DNA from: Butyriboletus loyo
Taxonomy: Eukaryota > Basidiomycota > Agaricomycetes > Boletales > Boletaceae
Length of the DNA stretch: 64,000 nucleotides
Reading direction: 5' to 3'
Assembly: GCA_038093515.1 (NCBI GenBank)
Contig: JBBPSI010000024.1
Coordinates: 62,001-126,000 of the forward strand
Shown in pieces: positions 10,721 through 20,945 of the stretch (its first letter is position 1; every line of letters begins with the position of its first letter). Under the pieces are notes generated by a model that made no database searches, was not told where the DNA came from, and worked only from the letters and a program-made list of their open reading frames with translations. A program made the translations under genes and the position numbers.

Positions 10721-12123
10721 CACATAAGCATCTACTGTTCAATGTCGCTCTCTCCCCCTCCCCCAGCAACGCCCACTGGCATCCCACCATACGTCCAAAA
10801 CACATTAGCTGCTGCATCAAGATTGCCGTGGTCGTTGATGTAGTTGGGACACACACCCCTGGACGTCAAATACGCAGCTTACGAGTTACTAAAGAGCGAT
10901 TCGTCGCCGCGCATGATATCTCACGTCCGTCGGGCTCAAGACGCTCATGACGCTCATGTCATTGCGTCCAACACGTAACGTATGTACACAATAACAAAAG
11001 TACACTCAAACGTCGCTGCACCGCACTAGTTCTGAAGCTGGCTGCCACCCGAGTCCCGCTGCATCATAGCAACGTTTAGCATTTGCATTCCCCGGGTTTG
11101 CATTGGCACCTAATAAAAAAACGTCAGATAAGCGTCTAGGACATTCCAACGGCACGTACGAATCACCACAGGTGCAAGAAGCGTTTCCGCATTTGTTCTG
11201 GTTAACAGGGATGGAGTTGATCTATACGCTCGGTCAACCTCCGGATCACTCAGAGTTGACCAAGGAGGCTGGTACGCACGGTGTTCATGATGTCGTTTGT
11301 GGTGATATGATACTTTGCGAATGAGGGGTTTGACAGGTGCCAAGCTGGTCTTTTATCTATTGTTCAGACCCCTATTTGGCACTGTTTACGCGGCAGTTCT
11401 GTTTCAAGCTGGCTGTGTCGATATGCCTGTCGTATGACACCGATTCATCATGGGGCCTGGAGCCTGTGACCCAACCATTGGCTAGAACGTAAGTCGACCC
11501 ACATTCGGGTCCTTCTTATCTTTACGCCTTCCTGTAACGGCGGCTCGGGTGCGCAATATTCCACGCCAGATGATACCTGTGCATCGTCGCCTCGTGATCC
11601 TGCTGTTGACGTATAGCTAATGGACGAAAATGACACGCGATGCTTTTTCCGGTCAAACGATCGCGAGCGAGTCTTTGACCTTGAGCTTGATTCTCGAGAT
11701 ATGCCACCCGACATACATACATACCCTCCGCAGCGGGTGGGCGGTCGATCTACGGGCGTGTGGGACGACAAGTTTCTGACCTGACTGGAAGCCGTCGGGC
11801 CGGTCCCCGCGTCATCTAACACCCATGCCCGACCTTGCTGTGTCGTGTGGAGATGGCCTGGCCACCAGACACACGCCAAAATTACATGGACCAGTCCCCG
11901 ACGCCGGCGAGACATCCCGACGGGATTTCCAACAACTTGGATTCCACCAGTTCTTCCAACACTGCACTCGGTTAGACGAGGCGAATTCGCGTCGATCATG
12001 AGTGATTCACCTGTTGTGCTGTGCTAGCTGAACTCACGACCGATAGATCACTCTCGAGTCACGCAAGCATGCAATCGACGTCGTGCTGGGCGTCCATCCC
12101 TCGTGGAACAAACATTCACGCAT

Positions 12124-12330
12124 GGTAGGAACCGTCAGCACTAGCCACCCCCACCCTCATCTCCCCAACAGTACCCTTTCATCGATGACAGCTCCTATGA
12201 AACAATGGGGTACAGTAAGAAGCATGCTGTAAAATTGGCGACCCTTGATCGTCAGCCTCCATGTGCAGCGTTCTGTTGATCAAGTGATGCACTGGTCGTG
12301 AAATGTCTGTCCCTTTCACGACCCATATAC
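12124..12330. repeat. Intergenic duplicate B (partner at 10440-10720)
   Basis: See duplicate A. It ends about 120 bases before the stop codon of MFS copy 2 (minus strand). Confidence 0.65.
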
Positions 12331-12451
12331 ATATATCACTATGTACACAAACGTATACTGCTCGATCATCGTGGCAGGATCACCGCTGAGCATGTCGTCC
12401 ACATAGCATTGCCGGCGCGCGGAACAGCTTGATCAAGTACCCTCACCTTCA

Positions 12452-14430
12452 CTAACCCCCTCCCGTTCCAGACCCGATCCCTCTCGTCACCCTCGCCCCC
12501 GCAATAGCTCCACCAACCATCCCCACTGCCCACACCCACCCCAGCCCGAACTGCCTTACCCGTCCCATCCCATTCACTCCAGTAAACAACGTACTCACCA
12601 CGACGGGCCCCACCGTACGTCCGATGCACATGGAAAACTGTACCAGCCCATTGCTGCGACCGAGCGCGCCTGGCGAAGGAGCGTGTCGTTTGATGAGAAG
12701 CATACTGAGGCTATGTGGGATGGCCCCGATTTTGGAAAGAGCGAGCAGCGTGAGAAGGCCGGTCCAAATGAGTGCGGATGGTGGGCCTGGTGCGGACACG
12801 GACACGGGGTTGACACTGGAGGACGGATGCGCGCGGGCGATGATGTTGAGGAGCGGAAGGAGGCCAAAAACGACTGGCCAGATGTACATACACGCATTGT
12901 ACGTATTAGCATAGTCGAAACGCCGCAAGATGTAGGGCATGGCGAAGAACCGGAGGAGCACAGCGAGCATTCCTGCGAACGCGAACGCGTTTCCGATCGC
13001 CAAAGGCTGCCGAAAGATGACGAAAGGAAGATGCATGAGACCTTGCGCGAATCCAATTGGACTCGGACTCGACACTCACCTCAAGTCCCAGACCTCCTGC
13101 ATCCACAGGTGTGTAGCAGAACAGCGTGAAAACGACGTCGAATGCGAGGCTCAGGAAACTCAATGCGAATCCAGAGATCGTCAGCGCGCGTATCGCAGGT
13201 ATCGACAGCAGCACCATCACACTGGCAGGTTCAGCTTCGTCCGAATCTGCACCTATGTGCGATCTCGAGGCGGATGAAGCATCGGTGGCGGCGCGGGCAT
13301 CCTTTCGTTTACTCGGAAGTGTCTGTGGGCACCGAAGATAAGTCATTGGGGTATGCCCTTTCTGTGTTCATCCGGTCCGTTCTAACCCATACCTCTTCGA
13401 TAAGCATATACCCCAACCCCGCTCCAAAGAGCGCACAAGCGGCGCTGGCGATACAAGGAGGGAGATACGGATGTTCCAAAAAGACGTCCCAGGAGAAATA
13501 TTGCGGGTACCGCGTCGCAGCGTTCGCCAACGTCCCACCAACGAGGGGTCTACAGCATACCCACATCTAGCCCAAACACATTCGAAAGTTCAAAGAAATG
13601 GGGCACGAACCCGATGACGGTCCCTACTGGCCATGAAAGGCTGTAGATTGGCACTGCCAGGTCTTGATTGGTATCGTCTGTGATCTCGGCAAGGATCGAG
13701 TGGATGACGGCCACATTTCCTGCAACCAATCCCCCTGCAGTCATCGAAATGTGAACGTGACGATGAATGATAGGCGACGACAGAAGAAACGAAGACAGAC
13801 CGAAAAATCTGGATGCAACAATACCAACAAACGACGTGGACAACCCGAACGCCATGGTCGTGGCCGCGATGCCGATGAGACCGGTAAACACGACAGGACG
13901 TCGGCCGACGACATCTTTACCAGCCCATCGTTAGGCTACGTGATGCAAAGGGCTCCGAGTCCATCTACCGACCTGATATCCTTCCCCACTGATACACCGA
14001 AAACACCTGTGCGAGCGAGTAGGCGCTCTCCTATCGTTTGTCCATCGTGAGGCCAAGTAGGAGAGGGGCGTCAACAGAAAAGGCTCGCGTTCAAACAGTC
14101 TATACGTACGACAATACCGCTATAAAACCCAATGCGTTCAGGTTCCGCGATGCGCAGATCAACGAGCAACTGGTTAACGTAGGGGAATATCTGCTGGTAC
14201 GCGATGGGATCGACGATGCGCACTGCGATGAGGGCGCTCAGCTGGGCTTTCGGAAGGGGCGTCGGGGCTGGTTTGGTGTTGGAATTGGGTTCTGGGGTTC
14301 TGGAGGAGACGGCTTCTTCGTCGTCGCCGGGTAAGAGACGTGTTGATTCGTTTGCTGCGTCGAGATCGTCATGGTTGTCGGATTTGTTGGGACCTGTCGA
14401 GCGTATAGAGTAGGAGGTCGAGCGTGTCAT
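12452..14430 (-). CDS. MFS transporter, tandem copy 2 (TetA/Ycr023c/ZIF-like group)
   Basis: A paralogue of the gene at 7621-9760. The seven exons are 14110-14430, 13973-14030, 13801-13914, 13611-13734, 13393-13549, 13080-13322 and 12452-13006 (1,572 nt, 523 aa). Exons 2-5 have exactly the same lengths (58, 114, 124, 157) as in copy 1, and exon 6 differs by one codon. Seen in order: N-terminal LLPGDDEE; LPKAQLSALIAVRIVDPIAY; motif A WGRISDVVGRRPVV; GGLVAGNVAVIHSIL; GTVIGPLVGGTLA; MLIEE before a hydrophilic central loop; SFLSLAFDVVFTLFCYTPVD; MPYILRRFDYANTY; and RTVGPVVVSTLFTGVNG. It lacks the Gly-Ser expansion of copy 1. Twelve membrane spans are expected. Transport direction and substrate cannot be read from the sequence; proximity to metallothioneins hints at metal or chelator export. 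Confidence 0.87.
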
Positions 14431-14849
14431 TTTTTCTTCCAGGACCTAGGGTGCGTGGTACTATAATCTGGGATGAACTGTTCCCGAACACGTTGTCGTA
14501 TCGTGCCCACTTTACAAGTCCTCACCCGTGGCATGATTCGTCGTTTGGGTGACAGATTAGATTGATCTGATCTGGTGCTTGGTTGAAACGCATGCTAGCG
14601 GTGTTATTTGACGTTCATCTCGATCGACGAAGGCCAAAGAAAAAAAAACAATTGCACTTCTCGGGATGATGTGTTGTATTTGTGGGCCCATACATGCTTT
14701 ATTCCACGCTGGCAAACTGAATCTTCTTAGTGACACGAACGACCAACACTCTCTTTCTGGCAACAGTTTACGAGAACAATCGGATCTGCTTCAAACCGGA
14801 TACCATGACAACACCAGCACAGGTAGTTTCAGAGCTCTACACCCTTGAA
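14431..14849. other. Spacer, promoter side of MFS copy 2
   Basis: No gene seen. It presumably holds the MFS copy 2 promoter. A run of ten A at 14640-14650 is the only obvious feature. Confidence 0.4.
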
Positions 14850-15920
14850 ATGCACCCTCCTCACCTATCGTCGTTGACACGTCGCCCACCCATCACTCGG
14901 GCGTGTGTCCGGTCGGGGATGTGTCGGTGGTGTACGTCCAACCATCTGTCTCGTGCGTTTGATACACGAGATTCCGTGAGGTTGGAAGCATGCAGGGGAG
15001 CGAGGAAAGACGCGTGAAACGTTATCCACGAGAAAAAAAAAGTCTTGATGACACGTACCCTCATCCACCGAACACTCGCACTCGGACTAGCATCCTCAAC
15101 AGGCCCCACAGCACTCAAATCGGGTTCCTAACCTTCCGTCTCGACGAACGCCCAGCCAGAGAAAAGTAAAAACGTGAGATTGCGGCTGCGCAAAAAACGA
15201 CGTGAGTATCTCAGCACACAAGAAGTGAGCGTGAGGAAGAGATTAAAAACGTAACCACCAATGAGATGAAAAACAAACTAGAGAACGCTTATGCACCTGA
15301 CCCAACCCCGACCCCAATTTCATCCATCTCTGTCCCTCGCCCACGAAACCCGCCGATTCAGTTTCAGATTCGTATATGTGCCACATCCACCCTATCTCTG
15401 AGCTCCGACATTATCTTCGTTGTCACAGTTGACGACATCAACACCGCAGCCTCTTCTCAACTGTGTTCTTCGCCCTCCCACACAGATGTCACCACAGATT
15501 TGTGCCGCTTCCCTTGGTCGTATACCTTGTTTCCCCACAGCTCGACGTGGGCGAGTGGGGCGCGCTAGACGGTTTCGTCAAGCTGGATAGGTGTGGATGG
15601 AGAATTGGGACGGGATGTCAGAGCTAGAGCCGGATAAGGCGGCCTATGTAACAAATAGGCCTTAATGTAGGGATGGAGCGTGCCTACGCTGCCTGCACCG
15701 GTGAGAAAGACACGAAGACAGAAGAGAGGTCTGTCACGAAAATCGGCAGAAGTGAGGATGGAAAGGATGGGGTGATGAAGAAGTTAAGGAGTGGCGTCCA
15801 GGAAGGCTTCGTGGAATGGCATGGGGGTGGGTGGACATCGAGGAGAACTTGTAGTACGATTTAGGTGGAGATGGGGCCGCCCGCGCACGCACAATTGAGA
15901 TAGATTTCTGCAACGATAAG
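14850..15920 (-). pseudogene. Decayed partial copy of the Pex24p-type gene (3' half)
   Basis: This stretch parallels 18620-19980 in the same order. At about 14870-15000 it has the exon 5 homologue (TCGGGGATGTGTCGGTGGTG, GTACGTCCAACC). At about 15110-15190 it has the exon 4 homologue (CAACCTTCCGTCTCGACGAA, CGCCCAGCC). At about 15320-15580 it has the exon 3 segment (ATGTCACCACAGATTTG, CTCGACGTGGGCGAGTGGGG). Around 15620-15700 are the CAGAGCTAGAGCCGGATAAG-like and CCTACGCTGCCTGCACC segments. Deletions and stops break the frame, and the N-terminal exons are missing. It is a truncated segmental duplicate, not a gene. Confidence 0.75.
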
Positions 15921-16242
15921 TTAGCCAAGGAGATACGACGCGCAATCGTGAGTGTTACAGTGAGACCGCATTTGATGGCGCCAACATCCGCTGATTACCC
16001 CGTCATCCCAACGGGTTTGCCTAGCTGGGATGCGAATAATAATAGGCGCCAACGACACGAGGCCCCTGCGTGTTTACTACTCAGTTCAACTCTTTCCGTA
16101 CGACTCACTCTGAACACCTTGCTTCTTGACACTACGAAACCTACGGGCGTGCGCCATTGGAAAGGATGTCGTCAACGATGAACAGTGCGTAGTATTCCTC
16201 GGGAGTGATTGTACAATGCTGACAGTTCAATAAGCACGTACA

Positions 16243-17750
16243 ATGACGCTTGACACTGGCAGGTCTAATACAGTGTGGGCGGTCGCCTTTCACCCCGACG
16301 GAACACGTTTTTTAAGCGGGAGTGACGATGGGATTCGACAGTGGCAAGTTGCAGATGGCCAAGAAATGGGAAAACAACTGGGAATGAACTTTAACGCCAT
16401 TTCTGTGTCAAGCGACAACAAATGGATAGTCTGTGGGACCCAAGCAGGGGCCAGGGTATGGGATGCCAAGATCCAGGAAAATACCATCGAGGTGGAGAGC
16501 ACAAAGCATGTGGTTACTATAGACATCTCGCCCGATGCCACCAGGTTCGCCACTGGTACGGTAGATGGTGCCAACGAGGCGAGCATCTGGGACATTGTCA
16601 CTGGCGAGAGATTGGCTGGCCCACTCCAACATGACGATGATGTTGTAGGGGTTAAATTCGCGCCGAATGGCGAACAGATCGCGACCGCGACATATGGGAA
16701 GTGCATCCATGTCTTCAACAGTCGCAATGGTGACCAACTCATCACCATCATGGCCAACATTGAAGTCCAATGGCTCGCAGCCACTCCCCTTGCATGGTGG
16801 AACAATGGCCTTCAGCAAATTTTAGCTGTCTCTTGTGATCATAAAATCATGGCTTTTGATTCATCCACTGGGCTTCAACTGGCTGAGTCGGAGACAGTTC
16901 AAAATGACAATCTCCTTGTGTCTATTGCTCTAGCTGCCAATGGGAAGTTTCTTGCTACCTGTACAACAAGCTCCATCTCATTCTTGGACACTCAACAACT
17001 TGCTCAGATTGGCCCAGCCATTGAGGATGGCCAAGAAATATGTTCAATTGCTCTCTCCGCCGATTACAGCTATATTGCAACTGGCAGACGTGACGGGAAA
17101 GTCATTATTCGCACTCTCAGTGACATCCTTCCAGACTCGTATGGTCCTTTCCATGTAAGTATTCGTGCATTCATGAAAGTGGCACCTCGGATCAGGTTAC
17201 ACATCACCATCGCCCTGTTCTAGGCACCCACACAAGGAGAAGCTGATCTGGAAACACGTGAGGACGAGCCACAGCAACGACCAGACGATCACAGCAAAGT
17301 CAGTGCTGACGATTCACTAGAGGTACGACTTTGACTCTTTCTCTTTCGATGCCGGTTTTCATCACCGTGCAAGGTCGAGGTGCCGACTGGTGCGCCAGAA
17401 CCACTGTTTGACTTTGATGAGGTCTGTACTGATTTCAGTATTTTCTTGCTTTCGTGTTGACGTCGCTGAAGCCACCGTCCCCGGGACCCTCCACCCATCG
17501 TCATGAGGGTGAGGTAATGTCGCCAGGCGCGTCCCAGGCTACATTACCGTCTGGGGGAATTCGGGTGGCCAAAAGGTGGCTGCAGACAGTGATCAAAAGG
17601 GGTAACAAGAACCAGAATTCGCATCAGCCAGATGGCATTTCCAGAGATCCCGGTCGAGCTGCGAATCCCCGATCTCGTTCTAATTCACCGGCGGCAGGAA
17701 ATACTTCAAACGAGAGACCTTCGTGGATGGCTGCGGGTCAACGTGTGCGG
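16243..17750 (+). CDS. WD40-repeat protein (C-terminus unresolved)
   Basis: A beta-propeller scaffold protein of the type expanded in Agaricomycetes. The exons I can support are 16243-17154, 17224-17322, 17374-17421 and 17472-17750, all in frame; a further exon may run from about 17900 to 18000. Residues 1-304 hold about six degenerate WD40 blades, for example VWAVAFHPDGTRFLSGSDDG, VVTIDISPDATRFATGT, VVGVKFAPNGEQIATATYG and ICSIALSADYSYIATGRRDG. The tail is polar and disordered (APTQGEADLETREDEPQQ, then SRSNSPAAGNTS). Codons are visibly more A/T-rich than in neighbouring genes. It sits between a decayed and an intact copy of the Pex24p-type gene. The ATG follows a CACTGGCAG-like acceptor, so the true 5' end may be further upstream or lost. 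Confidence 0.65.
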
Positions 17751-18610
17751 GTGAGTGTGCTCTTCTTTTGTCGACAAATGGTGCGCGGTGTGTCTGACGA
17801 AACCATCTCAGCGAGCGGTCGCAAAGCCCGTAGTACATGTTCGTCCAATCGTTCATTTAACTTGCTTCTTGGCGTCGTCGTTTATTCTGCATCACAGTCT
17901 AAGACAAAGACCAAAACTACTAGAGCGAGCCATTTGAACAAGGCCGCCTCCAGTAGCGGACAAGGTCGTGCAGATACGAAGAAAGCAGGACCTGTTCGTC
18001 TCTCTCGTGGTGCCAGTTTCGACGCGTCGTGACAACTCGTTTGTATTAGGCGCAGCAAGCGAATGATGATGCATCTCAGCCCTTGGCCGTGCCAGCGGGG
18101 GTCCATGTCACGGTGCGCATTCACTCTTTCAACCTCGACGGTTGCACTCATGGTGGAATACATTAGCAAGAAGCGGGTGACGCTACCGTTTCGGTCGCAT
18201 TCAGGTTCAGCTTGCCCGCATGGATGTTGTGCCAGAGCGTGGTCAGCGAAGATGGGACGCATCGTTGATCCACTGGCATGCATGCCGCGTTGGTTTATGC
18301 GTTCCAGCATTCATGATGCTGTTCGTGACCCCGCTGATCCCTTGCAAGTCACTTACATGAATAAGCACCCAGAGCCAGCCGTCGACTCCAGCAAGATATC
18401 TAGGGATGGGCTTCTCAATGGCTCGGAACTGGTTGCGGGGTTCAAAAATTTACATGATGGAACGAACAAGAACTGTACAGTTTCCGAGTCTGCAGAATCG
18501 AGCAGTGTGTTGGAAACGGGACGTTTCTGAAAAGTACCGTACAAACATACCGACGTGTAAGTATAATTATAGACGATCGCATGCTCAACACGACGACGCA
18601 AACATAAGAA
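17751..18610. other. 3' part of the WD40 locus and spacer
   Basis: A frame at about 17902-18030 (SKTKTKTTRASHLNKAASSS and on) begins at a CACAG acceptor and could be the next WD40-gene exon. After a TATTAG acceptor a frame beginning QQANDDASQPLAVPAGVHVT (about 18050) could continue it to a stop near 18165. I cannot choose between these ends. Nothing else is supported up to the stop codon of the next gene. Confidence 0.35.
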
Positions 18611-20762
18611 TCACCGTTCCACCCCCTTGGAATACACCCGCCTCACCCACCGTCGTCGACGCGTCACCCATCCGTCACTCGGGCGTGCGTCCGGTCGGGG
18701 ATGTGTCCACGTGTCGGTGGTGTACGTCCAACCGTCTGTGCCGCGCGTTCGACACACGAGATCCAGCGAGGTTGGAAACGATGAGCCACGACACAGGGGA
18801 ACGAAGAAAAGTGTGAACGTTAGAAACGAGAGAAAATCAATTATCACGATGCGCACCTTCATCCGCACCCACGCAGACACTCGCACTCGGAGCGGCACCT
18901 TCAACAACCCATGCAGCATTCAGATCAGGTCGCCAACCTTCCGTCTCGACGAACGCCCAGCCGGGGGAAAGCGAAAACGTGAGGTTGCTGCTGCGCAAAA
19001 AGGACATGAGTATCTCAGCACACGCAAGCGGAGGGAGTGAGGAAGAGCGCGAAATGAATTAAAACGTCATCGCCAACGACAACGAAAAACAACTGAGCCG
19101 CAAACCAGAACACCGACGCACCTGACTTCTCCGCCGACACCACTCCATCCATCTCTGGCCCTCGTCCACCCAACCCGTTCGTTGGGTTTCAAATTGGCCT
19201 TGGACCACGTTCCTACTGTCTCTGTCCCTTTCGTTCCATCTCCAAGCGCCGTGACTGTCGCAGTTGACGTCGTCGATGCCGAGTCATCCTCCCCGCCTTC
19301 ATCTTCGCCCTCCCGCACAAATGTCACCACAGATTTGCGCCGCTTCCCCTCAACCGCATCCTGCACCCACCGCTCGTTCTCCCATAACTCAACGTGGGCG
19401 AGTGGGGCGCGCCAAACGGTGTCGTCAAGTCTGTCATTGTCAATTAGTTGGCGGAAGAAAAGATAGATGTCGCGAGGAATGAGTGTGAATGTGAATGTAT
19501 GTGTGCGAGGTGGTGGTGACGAGGGAGGAGGACAGGAGGGGTGATGGCCGCGATGTACGACAATGGGAAGAAAGGCGAGGGGATTGGACAAGCGGGGAAT
19601 ACGAATGGAGAGTTGAAACGAGATGCCAGGACCAGAGCCAGATAAGGCAGTCGATACAACAGAAAATGAGCCCCTGATGCAGGGATGGAGAGCGCCTACG
19701 CTGCCTGCACCAGCAAGGAAAAAGAGAAGGCGAAGGGGGAGGAGGTCGGTCATCAAGACCGGGAGGAGGAGGAGGAAGGTGACAAGAGTGACGATGAGGA
19801 ATGGGTGGTGTGGTTGGGTGGCAGGCTGAATGGTGGGCGGGCTTAGGGGGTCAGAGGCACGTCGAGGGGGTTTAGGAGTGGGGTGTGATATCGGTTCGTG
19901 GAATAATGTGGGGGTCGACGTAGACATGGAGGTGAACCTGGAATGAGATTTAGGCGGAGAGGGCGTCGACGAGCGTGCGGATGTGGACGAGGGGGGTGTC
20001 TGAAGGGGGACCAGCCAAGGGAGTAGGGGGACGATGGCATCGTGCGTGTCCGAACTGGAGTACATGCAATTAGATGAGGGATAGACGTTGATGACCGTAC
20101 TCACAAGGCACCCATGAGATTCTGGATGGCTTGTATGTTAGCCTGCCAGTCGGCTGTCCCTTCGCCAACGTTGATTGGGACTGGCTGAGCACCCGGATCA
20201 GGGTAATAGCAAAGCATCACGCCGAGCAACAAGATATGGGGAATCAACAGTGCCATCCTCGGAAAGTAACCTATTCCAGGTGAGCGCGCGAAGACAGGGG
20301 GGACAGAGACGCACAAAAAAAGCCATACGCAGCAAGCCAAACGGCGGTGCGCATCCAGCCTTTTTTCCATAGGATGATTTCCTCGATACGGTCCTGCAGC
20401 CAGAAGATAGGACCGACTTTGGATATGAAGCGACGAAAGTTAGCGGTGATGATGGGGACCGAGAGGGGGACCCGTGTGCTAAGGAGGGCGTCGGACGCTG
20501 CGCGTGGATTCGGGGTTGAAATGGCGGAGGCAATGATGCTGGTGGTGGGCAAGGCAGAGGTGGGGATGGACGCGGAGAGGAGCATCTGCGGGACGAGCGC
20601 GAGGGCGGATTTGGCGGGGGACAGCGACTCGGAGGATGCGCGCCACGACGACGCAGTGCGAGCGTCGGGCAGCGACGTGAAGACTTTTGTAGCGGGTTCG
20701 AGTGAAGATGCTTTGAGCCGAATCGCGTCGGCGGGGATCTCGACGTATTCAAACGTCGCCAT
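18611..20762 (-). CDS. Integral peroxisomal membrane protein, Pex24p/Pex30-32 family
   Basis: The five exons are 20315-20762, 20105-20270, 19122-20054, 18857-18990 and 18611-18735 (1,806 nt, 601 aa); the introns are 44, 50, 131 and 121 nt and all phases close. The Pex24p domain starts near residue 115 with ANFRRFISKVGPIFWLQDRI, then WKKGWMRTAVWLAAYGFFCY, FPRMALLIPHILLLGVML and, after a Pro/Ser-rich loop, PFLIVTLVTFLLLLPVLM. A C-terminal beta-rich dysferlin-like module has VELWENERW, SSNLTFSLSPGWAFVETEGW, DGWTYTTDTW and VTRRRRWVRRVYSKG. The family shapes ER domains and controls peroxisome number. The start codon is the ATG of MATFEYVEIPAD. It is divergent from the CEP95-like gene (183 bp). The last two exons are too short for ORF calling, and a decayed copy of the 3' half lies at 14850-15920. 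Confidence 0.85.
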
Positions 20763-20945
20763 CGTCGTCGAGCACAGTGAGCTCAATGATCTTATTGTTT
20801 TTTTTTCAATGTTGTTGGTGAACTGGGCAGAGTCACCACAACATCTGAACATTCACACCATCAGCCAATTCACCCAGCACCGCCACACATCCCGTCACCG
20901 AAGACGACGACGACGACGAAACAGTCTTGGACGTCGCCTGGCACG

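Larger units (their letters stand above)
9761..12451. other. Intergenic between the MFS copies; contains a GGTTTT repeat and half of an intergenic duplicate
   Basis: Bases 10090-10118 are about five GGTTTT units. Bases 10440-10720 resemble 12124-12330: shared are TAGGAACYGTCA, CCCTTTCA, TTGATCAAGTG and GTGAAATGTCTGTCCCTTTC in the same order and similar spacing. An open frame on the minus strand (11448-11999, 183 codons) has no domain I recognise and is not called. I find no RNA gene. Confidence 0.4.

Noticed and set aside
11448..11999. 183-codon minus-strand open frame between the MFS copies
   Set aside because: Arg/Ser-rich with no domain, no splice context and no paralogue; the length is within chance for this base composition.
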